64,000 nucleotides of DNA. It comes from CAZQKE01 sp964593865 (GTDB lineage: Bacteria > Chloroflexota > Anaerolineae > JAAYZQ01). Shown here piece by piece: positions 16,273-25,189 of this stretch (positions are counted from its first letter, which is position 1; every line of letters starts with the position of its first letter). The DNA lies in the NCBI GenBank assembly GCA_964593865.1, contig CAZQKE010000120.1, positions 4,268-68,267 on the forward strand. Reading direction: 5' to 3'. The translations under genes and the position numbers were made by a program. Under the pieces are notes generated by a model, which had not been told where the DNA came from, did not search any database, and saw only the letters and a list, made by a program, of their open reading frames with translations.

Positions 16273-17334
16273 TTACATCGTCAGGGCCATGACCGCCTTT
16301 TGCACGTGCAGGCGGTTTTCGGCCTCGTCATAGACCACCGAACGCCAGCCGCTCTTGGGATCGGTGTTGTCGATCACTTCGTCGTCCACTTCCCAACTGC
16401 GGTCGGCGGGCAAGCAGTGCATGTAGATCGCATTCTTGTCGGCCAGCTCCATGTATTCGCGGGTGGCTTTCCAATCTTTGTAGCGGTCAAAAATCTCCTG
16501 GGTTTTTTGCGGGTCGTTCTCGCCGACGGGCGGCTGGAAGATGGGGGTAGCAGCCCAGGCTTTGGGGTAAAGGACGTGCGCTCCTTCGGCAGCCTCCATA
16601 AAGTCGTGGGTGATCTCAAAGCTGCTGCCGTTCATTTCGGCATACTGTTTGCAAGCAGCGATCACTTCCGGGTCCAGCTCCATCTCCGGGGGATGGGCCA
16701 ACACGGTATCGCACCCCATCATCGTCGCGGCAATGATCGCGCTCTGGGGCACGGCACGGGGCTTGTGGATGCTGGGGGAATAGGCCCAGCTCATGACAAA
16801 CTTGATGCCCTTGAAGGTCCCGAACTTTTCTTTGACCGTCAGCACGTCGGCCAGGGCCTGGAAGGGATGGTACTTGTCGTCCTCCATGTTCAAGACCGGG
16901 ATGTCGGCCCAATAGGCAAAGTTGCGGATCATTTCGTTGGCCCCGCCGTATACCCAGTCCACCGGGTCACCGTAGCAACGGATGGCAATAGCATCCCCCA
17001 TGCGGGAGAGGACACGGGCCACGTCGGAGACGCGCTCGGTGCTGTAGGCCACTTCCTTGCCGGGCAGAGCAGGGGTGTAGATTTTGCTGGGGTCCAGGTA
17101 GTGGGCATGACCGCCCAACTGGGTCATCCCCGCTTCGAAGCTATTGCGGGTGCGGAGCGATTGGTTGTAGAAGATCATGAACAGCGTCTTGGCCCGCAGC
17201 AGGTGGTCGTGGTACTGACCGATGGCCCGGTCCCGTTTGAACTTCAGGGCCAGGTCCAGGATCTGTTCCACCTCTTCTTTTGACCAATCCAACAAAGTGA
17301 TGAAATCTCGGCCTCGGAATGTGTCGGTTCTCAT
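16273..17334 (-). CDS. Carbamoyltransferase paralogue 1 (YgeW/OTC family)
   Basis: A 353-residue carbamoyltransferase. It has the carbamoyl-phosphate loop FYNQSLRTR, YHPFQALADVLTVKE, and HCLPADRSWEV near the C-terminus, the latter close to the HCLP motif of ornithine and knotted YgeW-type transferases. The ATG at 17334 follows AAGGAGA. It is the first of two tandem paralogues within the operon that ends in carbamate kinase. Likely role: phosphorolysis of a carbamoylated amino compound to give carbamoyl phosphate. Whether the substrate is citrulline, a ureido-propionate or another ureido acid cannot be decided from the sequence. Confidence 0.87.
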   Translation of the reverse strand: MRTDTFRGRDFITLLDWSKEEVEQILDLALKFKRDRAIGQYHDHLLRAKTLFMIFYNQSLRTRNSFEAGMTQLGGHAHYLDPSKIYTPALPGKEVAYSTERVSDVARVLSRMGDAIAIRCYGDPVDWVYGGANEMIRNFAYWADIPVLNMEDDKYHPFQALADVLTVKEKFGTFKGIKFVMSWAYSPSIHKPRAVPQSAIIAATMMGCDTVLAHPPEMELDPEVIAACKQYAEMNGSSFEITHDFMEAAEGAHVLYPKAWAATPIFQPPVGENDPQKTQEIFDRYKDWKATREYMELADKNAIYMHCLPADRSWEVDDEVIDNTDPKSGWRSVVYDEAENRLHVQKAVMALTM

Positions 17335-17407
17335 TTTTCTCTCTCCTTCACAAAAATTTTTTAGACTCAAGTCGCTCGCGCCGGGGGCGTGGCGACTCAA
17401 GTCGCTC

Positions 17408-17480
17408 CTTTTGGGCCTGCGGCCGGGCGTATTCGTGCATTCGTGTATTCGCGTCCGCTTCGTGGACGGCCCGCATTATT
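17408..17480. repeat. Intergenic repeat element (copy C, degenerate)
   Basis: The 172-nt gap between the PLP enzyme and the carbamoyltransferase carries a direct repeat GACTCAAGTCGCTC (17364-17377 and 17391-17404). After it comes a segment with GCATTCGTGT and CGTGGACGGCCCGC that resembles the ends of the elements at 7463 and 41942. Confidence 0.4.
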
Positions 17481-17506
17481 TTCGAGAAAGCGGAGACGAC
17501 TCTCGT

Positions 17507-18976
17507 CTACCAGTTTCCCAACCCCGTGCGCTTGTTGAATTCCCGGATCAGCTCATCAATTTCGTCCACCTGGGCATGGATGCTGCTCCAATAGTCGGGC
17601 TGATACCATTGGGCTTGGATCTCTTCATAGGTCTTGCCCTGTTGCTCGACCCAGGTGTAGTATTTCAGGTTGTGGATGCGACGGCGGTCCCAGTAGCCCA
17701 ACTCCTCCACGTACTCAATGTTGGCGCCCAAGAGGTAACGGTGGTAGTCGGCGGCGGCATCCACCTCGCTGTAGGGGCCGTGCTCTTCGTGCAGCTCGCG
17801 CAGGCGGCTTTGGTACAGTTCCATGGAATCGGTCCAAACGGTGAGGACGATGTCGTGCTCGCCCAGTTCGTACCACTTGGCGAATTTGATGGCCGAAAGG
17901 ACGTTGGCGATGCTGGAGATGCCCAGCAGGTCCAGCCGTTCCACCAGCGACTCCGGGACGCCCTGTTTGACCAGGTAGGCCCGTCCTTCCGGCTCGTTGA
18001 AGAGGCGCACCAAGCTCATGCACGCCTCGTCGTCAATGGCCATGACCATGTCGGTGTTTTTGACGTTGTGGATCCAGGGTACGTGCTTGTCACCGATGCC
18101 CTCAATGCGATGGCCGCCAAAGCCGTTGAGCAGCAAGGTAGGGCACTGCAACGCCTCGCTGGCCGCGACTTTGCTGGCCGGGAACAGTTCCTTCATGTAA
18201 TCGCCGCAACCGATGGTTCCCGCCGAGCCGGTGGTCAGCACCACGCCCCGGTAGGTATCCAGCGGCCCCATCTCCTGCTCCAAGACCTCGGCCATGGCGT
18301 GCCCGGTTACGTCATAGTGCCACAAATGGTTGCCGAATTCGTCAAACTGGTTAAAGATCACAATGTCGTCGCCCCGTTCGGCTTTTAGCTCCCAGCATTT
18401 ATCAAAGATCTCCTTGACGTTGCTTTCGCAACCGGGCGTGGCGATCACCTCGCCGGCGATGGAAGCCAGCCATTCAAACCGCTCGCGGCTCATCTCCTCC
18501 GGCAGGATGGCGATGGATTCGCAGGCCAGCAAGGCCGAGTTGTAGGCCCCGCCCCGGCAATAGTTGCCGGTGGAAGGCCAGACCGCCTTCTGTGTCGTCG
18601 GGTCAAACTGCCCGGTCACCAGGCGCGGAACCAGGCAACCGAAGGTGGCGCCGACCTTGTGTGCCCCCGTGGGGAACCATTTGCCCACCAGGGCGATGAT
18701 CCGCGCCGGGACGCCGGTCAGCGAAGACGGCAACTCCACATAGTTCACACCACCGAATCCGCCCCCATGGGCCACCGGCTCGTTCTTCCAGGTGATGCGG
18801 AACAGGTTGAGCGAGTTCACATCCCACAAGCCCACGTTTTTGAGCTTGGCTTTGATCTCATCGGGGATGAGGGATGGATCCCGCATCTGGGCGAAGGTAG
18901 GGATGATGATGTTTCTTTCCCGCGCCCGTTGGACGGCTCGTTCCAATTTCTCCTGATTAATCGTCAAATCTATCAT
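17507..18976 (-). CDS. PLP-dependent enzyme, tryptophan-synthase-beta/cysteine-synthase superfamily
   Basis: A 489-residue fold-type II PLP enzyme. The Schiff-base Lys is probably that in PTGAHKVGATFG, the substrate-binding loop is STGNYCRGGAYNSA, and TTGSAGTIGCGDY is the phosphate-cradling glycine loop. It belongs to the branch usually annotated only as a PLP-dependent protein beta subunit, whose reaction is not generally assigned; it is not a standard threonine dehydratase or diaminopropionate ammonia-lyase by motif. The ATG at 18976 follows GAGAGGA. Context with two carbamoyltransferases and carbamate kinase suggests that it acts on an amino acid released by or feeding those enzymes, perhaps as an ammonia-lyase (inference). 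Confidence 0.8.
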   Translation of the reverse strand: MIDLTINQEKLERAVQRARERNIIIPTFAQMRDPSLIPDEIKAKLKNVGLWDVNSLNLFRITWKNEPVAHGGGFGGVNYVELPSSLTGVPARIIALVGKWFPTGAHKVGATFGCLVPRLVTGQFDPTTQKAVWPSTGNYCRGGAYNSALLACESIAILPEEMSRERFEWLASIAGEVIATPGCESNVKEIFDKCWELKAERGDDIVIFNQFDEFGNHLWHYDVTGHAMAEVLEQEMGPLDTYRGVVLTTGSAGTIGCGDYMKELFPASKVAASEALQCPTLLLNGFGGHRIEGIGDKHVPWIHNVKNTDMVMAIDDEACMSLVRLFNEPEGRAYLVKQGVPESLVERLDLLGISSIANVLSAIKFAKWYELGEHDIVLTVWTDSMELYQSRLRELHEEHGPYSEVDAAADYHRYLLGANIEYVEELGYWDRRRIHNLKYYTWVEQQGKTYEEIQAQWYQPDYWSSIHAQVDEIDELIREFNKRTGLGNW

Positions 18977-19048
18977 TTCGTCCTCTCTCCTGTTTTGATA
19001 AGAAGCAACCCGCCGGATCGGGACCACTCCCGGTTCCCAACCCGCGGC

Positions 19049-19750
19049 TCACCAGATCTCCCTATAAGCCAAAACCGCCATAACCAGATAGGCCACCGTC
19101 TTGGGGATCATCAACAGGCCGATGAGGGGGATTTGCCGGACAAATAGAACGACAGCCGTGTAACAGGCATAGGAAAGCAGGATCATGATCCCCATCCACC
19201 AAAAGGGCCGGTCGTCGTTGGCCCGCGAGTCGCGCAAAAAGAGATAAGCCACACCCAAGCCCTGGATCAGCAAGGGGATGTTGCGGATAATGGACCAGGG
19301 CTGGGGCGGGACCGGGCTGTTCCATTCGTTGGCCGGGACGGCCAGGAACAGCAAGCGGATCAATGCGGCGGCGAACAGCATCACCTCAAACGGCCCATAG
19401 GCTTTGCGATAGCGGACGCGCCAGATGGCGACCATCAGCACGTAGAACAGGGTGACGGTGATGGCCGTCATCACGGTTCCCAGGCCCAACAGGCTGAAGG
19501 TGGATCCGGCAAAGGTAAAGGAAACCGGCTCCGCGCCCCCCAGGGCATAGGCGACCACCCGAAAGCCAACATGCCCTGTATCCCCCAGAGCCAGGAGTAT
19601 GAAGGCCATCATCACCAGATGGGCCGTGCTCTGGTCCTCCTCCCGCACCTGGGGCAGGCGGCGGCGCATTTGGATCACCAACCACCAGATGGCGATCAAA
19701 TAGCCGATGTCAAAAACCACCTCCATCCAGATCCTTGCCGTTTCGGACAT
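19049..19750 (-). CDS. Integral membrane protein of unknown function
   Basis: A 233-residue protein with about seven hydrophobic segments, the first near residues 12-28. It contains the polar cluster LALGDTGHVGFRVV at the second segment and a periplasmic-type proline-rich loop (about residues 140-155). I do not recognise the family. It is between the threonine-synthase-like enzyme and the PLP enzyme, on the same strand with 31- and 72-nt gaps, so it may be a transporter or sensor for the pathway. GGGAGAG lies before the ATG. Confidence 0.7.
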   Translation of the reverse strand: MSETARIWMEVVFDIGYLIAIWWLVIQMRRRLPQVREEDQSTAHLVMMAFILLALGDTGHVGFRVVAYALGGAEPVSFTFAGSTFSLLGLGTVMTAITVTLFYVLMVAIWRVRYRKAYGPFEVMLFAAALIRLLFLAVPANEWNSPVPPQPWSIIRNIPLLIQGLGVAYLFLRDSRANDDRPFWWMGIMILLSYACYTAVVLFVRQIPLIGLLMIPKTVAYLVMAVLAYREIW

Positions 19751-19781
19751 GAGATCTCTCCCATCCGTGAGGAACCCAGAA

Positions 19782-21065
19782 TCACTCCATGTTCCCCGAC
19801 TCCAACGCTTTCCTCACGGCATCCAGGTCCGGTGCGATGACCTGCGCTTTGCCCACCGACTGCATGGCGGTAGCGATGTCCTTCAGGCCGGAGCCGGTAG
19901 ATAGGACCACGACCCGGTCGTCGCCGCGCACCAACCCTTGTTCCACCGCCTTGACCAACCCGGCGTAGGCGGCAGCGGCAGCCGGTTCGGCAAAGACACC
20001 CACCCCCTGGGCCAATGTCGGGATGGCGGCCACAATCTCTTCGTCGCCGACCCGCAAAAATGCGCCGCCGGTCTCGCGGACGGCTCGCAAGGCTTTGATC
20101 CGGTCGCGGGGCAGCCCGGCGACGATGCTATCGGCCACCGAGTGGGCCTCCACCGGCTTCATCTCCCAGCCTTCCAGCCCCTGCTCCCAGGCATCCACCA
20201 GGGGTGACGACCCGGCGGCCTGCACGCCGAGGATGCGGGGCATCTGCTCAATCCAACCCAGGGCCAATAGGTCTTTGAACCCCTTGTACACTCCGCCGAT
20301 GATGCAGCCGTCGCCCACCGGCACGACTACAACCCAATCCCCAACACCCGGTCCTCGGTCGTGCAGCTGCTCGTAGAGTTCGTAGGCAACCGTCTTCTTG
20401 CCCTCGCTCATGTAGGGGTTGTAGGCCGTGTTGCGGTTGTACCAACCGAATTCGGGCGCGGCCTGCAAGCATAGCTCAAAGGCATCGTCATAGGTCCCAT
20501 CCACCAACAGCACCGTCGCGCCGTAAACCAGCAACTGGGCGATCTTGGCCTGGGGCGCAGATTTGGGGACAAAGATCACGTTTTTCTGGGCGACGGCGGC
20601 GCACAGCCCGGCCAGGGCCGCTGCTGCGTTGCCGGTGCTGGCCGTGGTGACGACCTCATAGCCCCGTTCGCGGGTCTTGACCACGGCAATCGCCGATGCC
20701 CGATCCTTGAACGAGGCGGTCGGTTCCCGTCCATCATCTTTGATCCACAGGTGTTGCAAGCCCAACGACTCGGCCAGGCGCGGAGCAGGATAAAGGGGAG
20801 TCCAACCGACGCGGCCCAGTACCGTCCCCCGGATCAACGGCTCGACCACTTCCGGCTCTACCGGCAAAAGCGGCAGGTATCGCCAAATGGAGCGGGTGGG
20901 CGAACCGGCCAGCTTGGCAGGACTGATACGCCGGGCAATGCGCCGGTAGTCATAGACTACATCGAGAATGCCATCGTCGCCATGCTTGGGGCAAACATAC
21001 TCAACCTCATCGGGGCCGTACTCCGTCCCGCAGATCATGCATCGCAAGCCAAGTACATGTTCCAT
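19782..21065 (-). CDS. Threonine-synthase-like PLP enzyme
   Basis: A 427-residue threonine synthase family protein. The N-terminal zinc-ribbon-like CMICG...CPKH motif (residues about 9-26) is typical of the archaeal and bacterial thrC branch. The PLP Lys is in EPTASFKDRASA, the asparagine loop in TASTGNAAAALA, and VPVGDGCIIGG is the glycine loop. It starts 20 nt after the GntR gene. Because neighbours are catabolic and no homoserine genes are nearby, it could act as a threonine synthase or as a lyase recruited to the carbamoyl pathway; the sequence alone does not separate these. Confidence 0.82.
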   Translation of the reverse strand: MEHVLGLRCMICGTEYGPDEVEYVCPKHGDDGILDVVYDYRRIARRISPAKLAGSPTRSIWRYLPLLPVEPEVVEPLIRGTVLGRVGWTPLYPAPRLAESLGLQHLWIKDDGREPTASFKDRASAIAVVKTRERGYEVVTTASTGNAAAALAGLCAAVAQKNVIFVPKSAPQAKIAQLLVYGATVLLVDGTYDDAFELCLQAAPEFGWYNRNTAYNPYMSEGKKTVAYELYEQLHDRGPGVGDWVVVVPVGDGCIIGGVYKGFKDLLALGWIEQMPRILGVQAAGSSPLVDAWEQGLEGWEMKPVEAHSVADSIVAGLPRDRIKALRAVRETGGAFLRVGDEEIVAAIPTLAQGVGVFAEPAAAAAYAGLVKAVEQGLVRGDDRVVVLSTGSGLKDIATAMQSVGKAQVIAPDLDAVRKALESGNME

Positions 21066-21085
21066 AAGAGCATTCTCCCATTCAT

Positions 21086-21835
21086 TCAGCGACGGACCAC
21101 ATGAAAGCGGAACCAATCGGGCAAGAAATAGTTGCGCGAATATTCAACGGGCCGCCCCTCGGAGTCAAACAGCCTTTCCTCCAACAGCAAAAGGGCCTGC
21201 TGCGGCGTCACGGCCAGCTTCTCGGCCAAAAAGTCGTCGGCATTGATCGCTTCTATGTTGGCCACGGCGTGGGCGATCTGCACTTCCGGCTTGGCCCGCA
21301 GTAGATCAAGCACCGAGCCGTTGAAATCTTTGCCGATGTCATCGGGAGAAAGAATGGACCGAGGGACCTGGTCCACCATGTAGGCGATGGGGCGATTCTG
21401 GACGATCAGGGTGCGTCGGATTTCGGTGAGAGGAGTACCCACCTGGACCTGAAGTTGCGCGGCCAACCCTTCGTCGGCCGGCAGCGATGCGATCTCCAGA
21501 TCGCCGCACCGGACCTGAAACCCCTGGCGCGCCGTAAGTTGCAAAACGCTCTCCAGCCGTTCCAGGCCGCTTTCCAGGCGACGCCCATAGCCGGGGGCGA
21601 CGAACGTGCCCACGCCGTGCTTGCGTAGGAGGACACCGGCCTGCTCCAAATTGTGTAGCGCTTCGCGCAGCGTAGGGCGCGAAATGCCCAACCGGGCGGC
21701 CAGCTCCTTTTCGGAGGGGAGCTGCTCACCGGGAGCATAAACACCTTGCTCTATCTGTTCGAGCAAGTACTGCTGCGCTTGTGTGGACAAGGGCACACGG
21801 TTGGCCCTGAGCGGCTGCATCCCATTGTCTGTCAT
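21086..21835 (-). CDS. GntR-family regulator, HutC/UTRA type
   Basis: A 249-residue regulator. The N-terminal winged helix-turn-helix (about residues 15-82) has the GntR signature LPSEKELAARLGISRPTLREALHNLEQAGVL. The C-terminal domain (about 95-245) is UTRA-like, a small-molecule-binding fold. It leads the minus-strand operon and stands beside the divergent ABC importer operon, so it probably controls both. A short palindrome TGTCATCTGACA (21830-21841) covers its start codon and could be an operator. Ligand unknown; a ureido, purine or amino acid metabolite is plausible from context. Confidence 0.92.
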   Translation of the reverse strand: MTDNGMQPLRANRVPLSTQAQQYLLEQIEQGVYAPGEQLPSEKELAARLGISRPTLREALHNLEQAGVLLRKHGVGTFVAPGYGRRLESGLERLESVLQLTARQGFQVRCGDLEIASLPADEGLAAQLQVQVGTPLTEIRRTLIVQNRPIAYMVDQVPRSILSPDDIGKDFNGSVLDLLRAKPEVQIAHAVANIEAINADDFLAEKLAVTPQQALLLLEERLFDSEGRPVEYSRNYFLPDWFRFHVVRR

Positions 21836-21858
21836 CTGACATCTTACCTCAATGCGGC

Positions 21859-21887
21859 ATTGTACCCCATTTCGGCTCCTCTGTCAA
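21859..21887 (-). promoter_or_regulatory. Promoter of the gntR-carbamoyl operon
   Basis: On the minus strand TTGACA (21882-21887), a 17-nt spacer, then TACAAT (21859-21864). This is 11 of 12 consensus positions for sigma70. Transcription would begin near 21852, about 17 nt before the GntR start codon. Confidence 0.82.
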
Positions 21888-22078
21888 AACGCCAAGGGGG
21901 TGTTGCAAAAGATTCGTCGCGCCCCCGGTGGGCCGTCGGTCGGGCGCCCGGCCACAAGCCCGAAAAAGCGATCCCAACCGCCGCTGCGATCCGGCGCAAA
22001 GGGGCGCGGGTTACGGCCCGCCCGAAGGGCACGGCAGAGAGAGATTCATCGTTCGTTTTCGGAGCAGAGCACAGCGGT

Positions 22079-22107
22079 TTGACAAGGCCCCGATCTTTGT
22101 GTATAAT
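22079..22107 (+). promoter_or_regulatory. Promoter of the BMP-type importer operon
   Basis: TTGACA (22079-22084), 17-nt spacer, TATAAT (22102-22107): a perfect sigma70 consensus with ideal spacing. Such a strong promoter implies that expression is limited by a repressor, most simply the adjacent GntR protein. Confidence 0.88.
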
Positions 22108-22196
22108 GCACCCGCTTGTTTGAAAAACTTGCCCAAGCGTGGCGATAGATTGGTGATGGCGTTGATCCCCCAAAAACAAAAAGTAAGGAGGAAAAG

Positions 22197-23513
22197 ATGT
22201 CAAGGAAGAAAGGAATGACGGCATTGAAAGCGGTTGTGGTTCTGTTGGTCCTGACCTCTATGGTGCTGGCCGCTTGCGGTCCGACCCCAGAGCCAACCAA
22301 GGCCCCCGAACCGACCAAGGCTCCGGAGCCGACCAAGGCTGCCGAACCGGAGCCGACTGAGGCCCCCGCCGAGGCGGAGAACGCGACCTTGGCCATCCTG
22401 CACTTTAGCATCATTGAAGGCACAACCTGGTCCGGGGCGCACGACCGCGCCGGCAAGCGCATCGCCGAAAAGTACGACAACGTGGATTACGTCTACCGCG
22501 AAGAGGTCGGCCCGGACGCCACCGTACCTTACGCCGAGGAACTGATCGCCGACGGCGCGGACATTGTGGTGGGCAACGCCGAATTCATGGGGATGCCCCT
22601 CAAAGACATCGCCGACAAATACCCCGATGTCTACTTTGTCTCCATCATCGCCAGCGACCTGACCACCAAGCGGAACTTTATCCGCATCTTCCCCCGCCAG
22701 TACCAAGCACTCTACCTGGAAGGCCTCATCGCCGGTGCACTGACCCAGACCGGCAACATCGGCGTCGTCTCGGCCTTCCCCTCCGTCCAGGTCATCCGGC
22801 GGCAGGCGGGCTTTACCCTGGGCGTCCAGGATGCCGCCGAACTGCTGGGCAAGGAGATCAACATCTATGTCAAATACGCCGGCGACTGGTACCTGCCCCA
22901 GGAAGAGCGGGACATCGCCGCCACCCTGGTTGATCAATACAACGTGGACGTGCTGACCCACCAGACCGACTCCGGCTCGCCCCTGGACGTAGCCCAGGAA
23001 AAAGGCATCTGGTTCGTCGGCAAAGATATGGACATCGTCGGCTTCTACGGCTGGTCCAGCACCGACACGGTGGCCGTCTCCTTTGACACCCGCTGGGAAG
23101 TGCTCTACGACCGGCTGGTTCAGGAGTGGCTGGCGGGCAACAAGAACCCCGACACCGTCCTCTACCTGGGCATGGAATCCTCCATGACCCTGGCCGACGG
23201 GACCGAAGAGGCCACCATTGACATCATGAACGACAACAAAGTGGGTGTGGATGCCATCAGCCCCAAAGCCCTGCCCTCCATCCCCCAGGAGATCATTGAC
23301 CTGGTCAAGGAACGGCGGGAGCAAATGATGAAAGGTGAGTGGGATCCCTTCACCGCCCACGAATTCGTGAGCAACGGCACCGGCTTGGACCTGGAAGGGC
23401 TGCCGGTCCCCGAAAAGGGAACCGTGGTCAAGCCTGCGGGCGAAGAGCCGACGGCGGAATGGCTGCTCTCCAAGTTCAACTTTGACCTGGAAGGCACGAC
23501 CATTCTGGAATAA
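22197..23513 (+). CDS. BMP-family ABC transporter substrate-binding lipoprotein
   Basis: A 438-residue secreted lipoprotein. The signal peptide ends in a lipobox with the lipidated C27 (VLAAC). A linker of repeated EPTKAP units (residues about 29-60) joins it to a basic membrane protein (Bmp/PnrA) domain. PnrA-type proteins bind purine nucleosides, although the family also includes other ligands. AAGGAGG precedes the ATG by 5 nt. It heads an importer operon with an ATPase and two permeases. No purine-degrading enzyme is present in the window, so the ligand is only inferred. Confidence 0.9.
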   Translation: MSRKKGMTALKAVVVLLVLTSMVLAACGPTPEPTKAPEPTKAPEPTKAAEPEPTEAPAEAENATLAILHFSIIEGTTWSGAHDRAGKRIAEKYDNVDYVYREEVGPDATVPYAEELIADGADIVVGNAEFMGMPLKDIADKYPDVYFVSIIASDLTTKRNFIRIFPRQYQALYLEGLIAGALTQTGNIGVVSAFPSVQVIRRQAGFTLGVQDAAELLGKEINIYVKYAGDWYLPQEERDIAATLVDQYNVDVLTHQTDSGSPLDVAQEKGIWFVGKDMDIVGFYGWSSTDTVAVSFDTRWEVLYDRLVQEWLAGNKNPDTVLYLGMESSMTLADGTEEATIDIMNDNKVGVDAISPKALPSIPQEIIDLVKERREQMMKGEWDPFTAHEFVSNGTGLDLEGLPVPEKGTVVKPAGEEPTAEWLLSKFNFDLEGTTILE

Positions 23514-23632
23514 AGGCGCACGGATGCACTGATGACCTTCACCGTAACCCGGTAACAAAAGGTCTGAGGCTCTCACAAATCAAAGACGATTCTCGTGGGA
23601 GCCTCATTCCTATTTTGCTTGCAGGAGGATTT

Positions 23633-25189
23633 ATGCCAAAAGGACTCCTGGACAACATCAAACATGGCGATACGGTCCTCGAAGCGCGAGGGATCACCAA
23701 ACGCTTCCCCGGCGTGGTCGCCAACGACCGCATTGACTTTGAAATGAAAGCGGGTGAGATCCACGCCATCCTGGGCGAAAACGGTGCGGGCAAGACGACG
23801 CTGATGAACATCCTCTTTGGCCTTTACCAACCCGACGAAGGCCAGATCTTTATCGGCGGCCAGGAGGTCAAACTCCGCTCCCCGCTGGATGCCATTGACC
23901 TGGGGATCGGGATGGTCCACCAGAACCGCAAACTGGTTTCCGCCCACACCGTCCTGGAAAACATCATCCTCGGCCATCCCCGTGCGGGAGCGATACTGAA
24001 CATCAAGGAAACGAGCCGCGAAATCGAAGAACTGTGCGCCCGCTACGGCTTTGAAATTGACCTGAAAGCCAAAGTTTGGCAGCTTTCCGAAGGGGAAAAA
24101 CAGGTTGTCGAAATCCTCAAGGCCCTCTATCGCGGAGCCAAAATCCTCATCCTGGATGAGCCGACCTCGGCCCTGGCCCCCCCGGAGACGGAAAAACTGT
24201 TGAACTCCATCCAGGCCATGGCCCAAGATGACCTGGCCATCGTCCCTTTTATCACCCACAAACTGCCCATCGTCTTGGCCATCAGCGACCGGGTGACGGT
24301 CCTGCGCCGCGGCAGGGTGACGGCCCGCCTGGAAACCAAGCACGCCACCGAACAGGGCCTGGCCAAAGAAATGGTGGGCCGGGAAGTGCTCTTTCAAATT
24401 GAACGGGTCCAGGTCGAACCGGGCGAACCGATCCTGGAAGTGCAAAACCTTTCTGCCCTGAGCAACAAAGGGTTCATGGCCCTCAAGGGCGTCTCCTTCA
24501 CCGTGCGCGAAGGCGAAATTTTCGGCATCGCCGGGGTTTCCGGCAACGGCCAGCAGGAACTGGCCGAAGTGTTGGCCGGGCTGCGTCGGGCGGAGGGGGG
24601 CAAAGTGCTCCTGGATGGGGTGGACATCACCTATGCACCCACCCTGGAGCGGTGGCAGCGGGGCATGGGTTACATCCCCAGCGAGCGGGTGGATGTCGGC
24701 TCCATCGGCGACTTTTCCCTAACAGAAAATGTGGCGATGAACTACTACTTTGATCCCAAATTCGTCCACTATGGCATCCTGGATTACGGGGGCCTGCGGC
24801 AGCTCACGGAGGAGCTGATCGCCGAGTACGACGTGATGGCCCCCGGACCGGACACCGTAGCCAAGAACCTTTCGGGTGGAAACCTGCAAAAGATGATCCT
24901 GGCCCGCGTGCTTTCCCGCAAACCGCGTTTGGTCGTTGCCAACCTACCCACCCAGGGACTGGACGTGGGCGCCATTGAATTCGTACGGACCAGGCTGATG
25001 GAAGCAAAAAAGGAAGGAGCCGCCATTCTCCTGATCTCGGAGGATCTGGACGAAGTGCTATCGCTGAGCGATTGGGTTGCCCCGATCTACGAAGGGGAAT
25101 TCATGGACATCATTCCCGGAGAAAAGGCCGACAGGGAGTATGTGGGAGCCTTGATGGCCGGTTCACGCCAGGTGGAGGGAAAAGCATGA
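23633..25189 (+). CDS. ABC transporter ATPase, double ATP-binding domain (NupO/RbsA-like)
   Basis: A 518-residue protein with two tandem ABC domains. Domain 1 has Walker A GENGAGKTT, signature LSEGEKQ and Walker B ILILDEPTSAL. Domain 2 has a degenerate Walker A (GVSGNGQQE), signature LSGGNLQK and a degenerate Walker B (VVANLPTQGLD), as is normal for this sugar/nucleoside class. The ATG at 23633 was selected because AGGAGG lies 4 nt upstream. It powers import of the ligand delivered by the BMP lipoprotein and overlaps the next permease by 4 nt. Confidence 0.95.
   Translation: MPKGLLDNIKHGDTVLEARGITKRFPGVVANDRIDFEMKAGEIHAILGENGAGKTTLMNILFGLYQPDEGQIFIGGQEVKLRSPLDAIDLGIGMVHQNRKLVSAHTVLENIILGHPRAGAILNIKETSREIEELCARYGFEIDLKAKVWQLSEGEKQVVEILKALYRGAKILILDEPTSALAPPETEKLLNSIQAMAQDDLAIVPFITHKLPIVLAISDRVTVLRRGRVTARLETKHATEQGLAKEMVGREVLFQIERVQVEPGEPILEVQNLSALSNKGFMALKGVSFTVREGEIFGIAGVSGNGQQELAEVLAGLRRAEGGKVLLDGVDITYAPTLERWQRGMGYIPSERVDVGSIGDFSLTENVAMNYYFDPKFVHYGILDYGGLRQLTEELIAEYDVMAPGPDTVAKNLSGGNLQKMILARVLSRKPRLVVANLPTQGLDVGAIEFVRTRLMEAKKEGAAILLISEDLDEVLSLSDWVAPIYEGEFMDIIPGEKADREYVGALMAGSRQVEGKA

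Larger units (their letters stand above)
21836..22196. other. Divergent control region of the carbamoyl/BMP locus
   Basis: About 360 nt between the GntR gene and the importer. It holds a near-perfect promoter for each direction, listed separately. Between them (about 21890-22075) is GC-rich sequence with no gene I can support. The importer transcript would have an untranslated leader of about 83 nt. Confidence 0.7.

Noticed and set aside
22200..23576. Long antisense frame opposite the BMP lipoprotein gene
   Set aside because: The sense frame has lipobox, strong ribosome-binding site and perfect promoter; the antisense frame is a codon-bias shadow.
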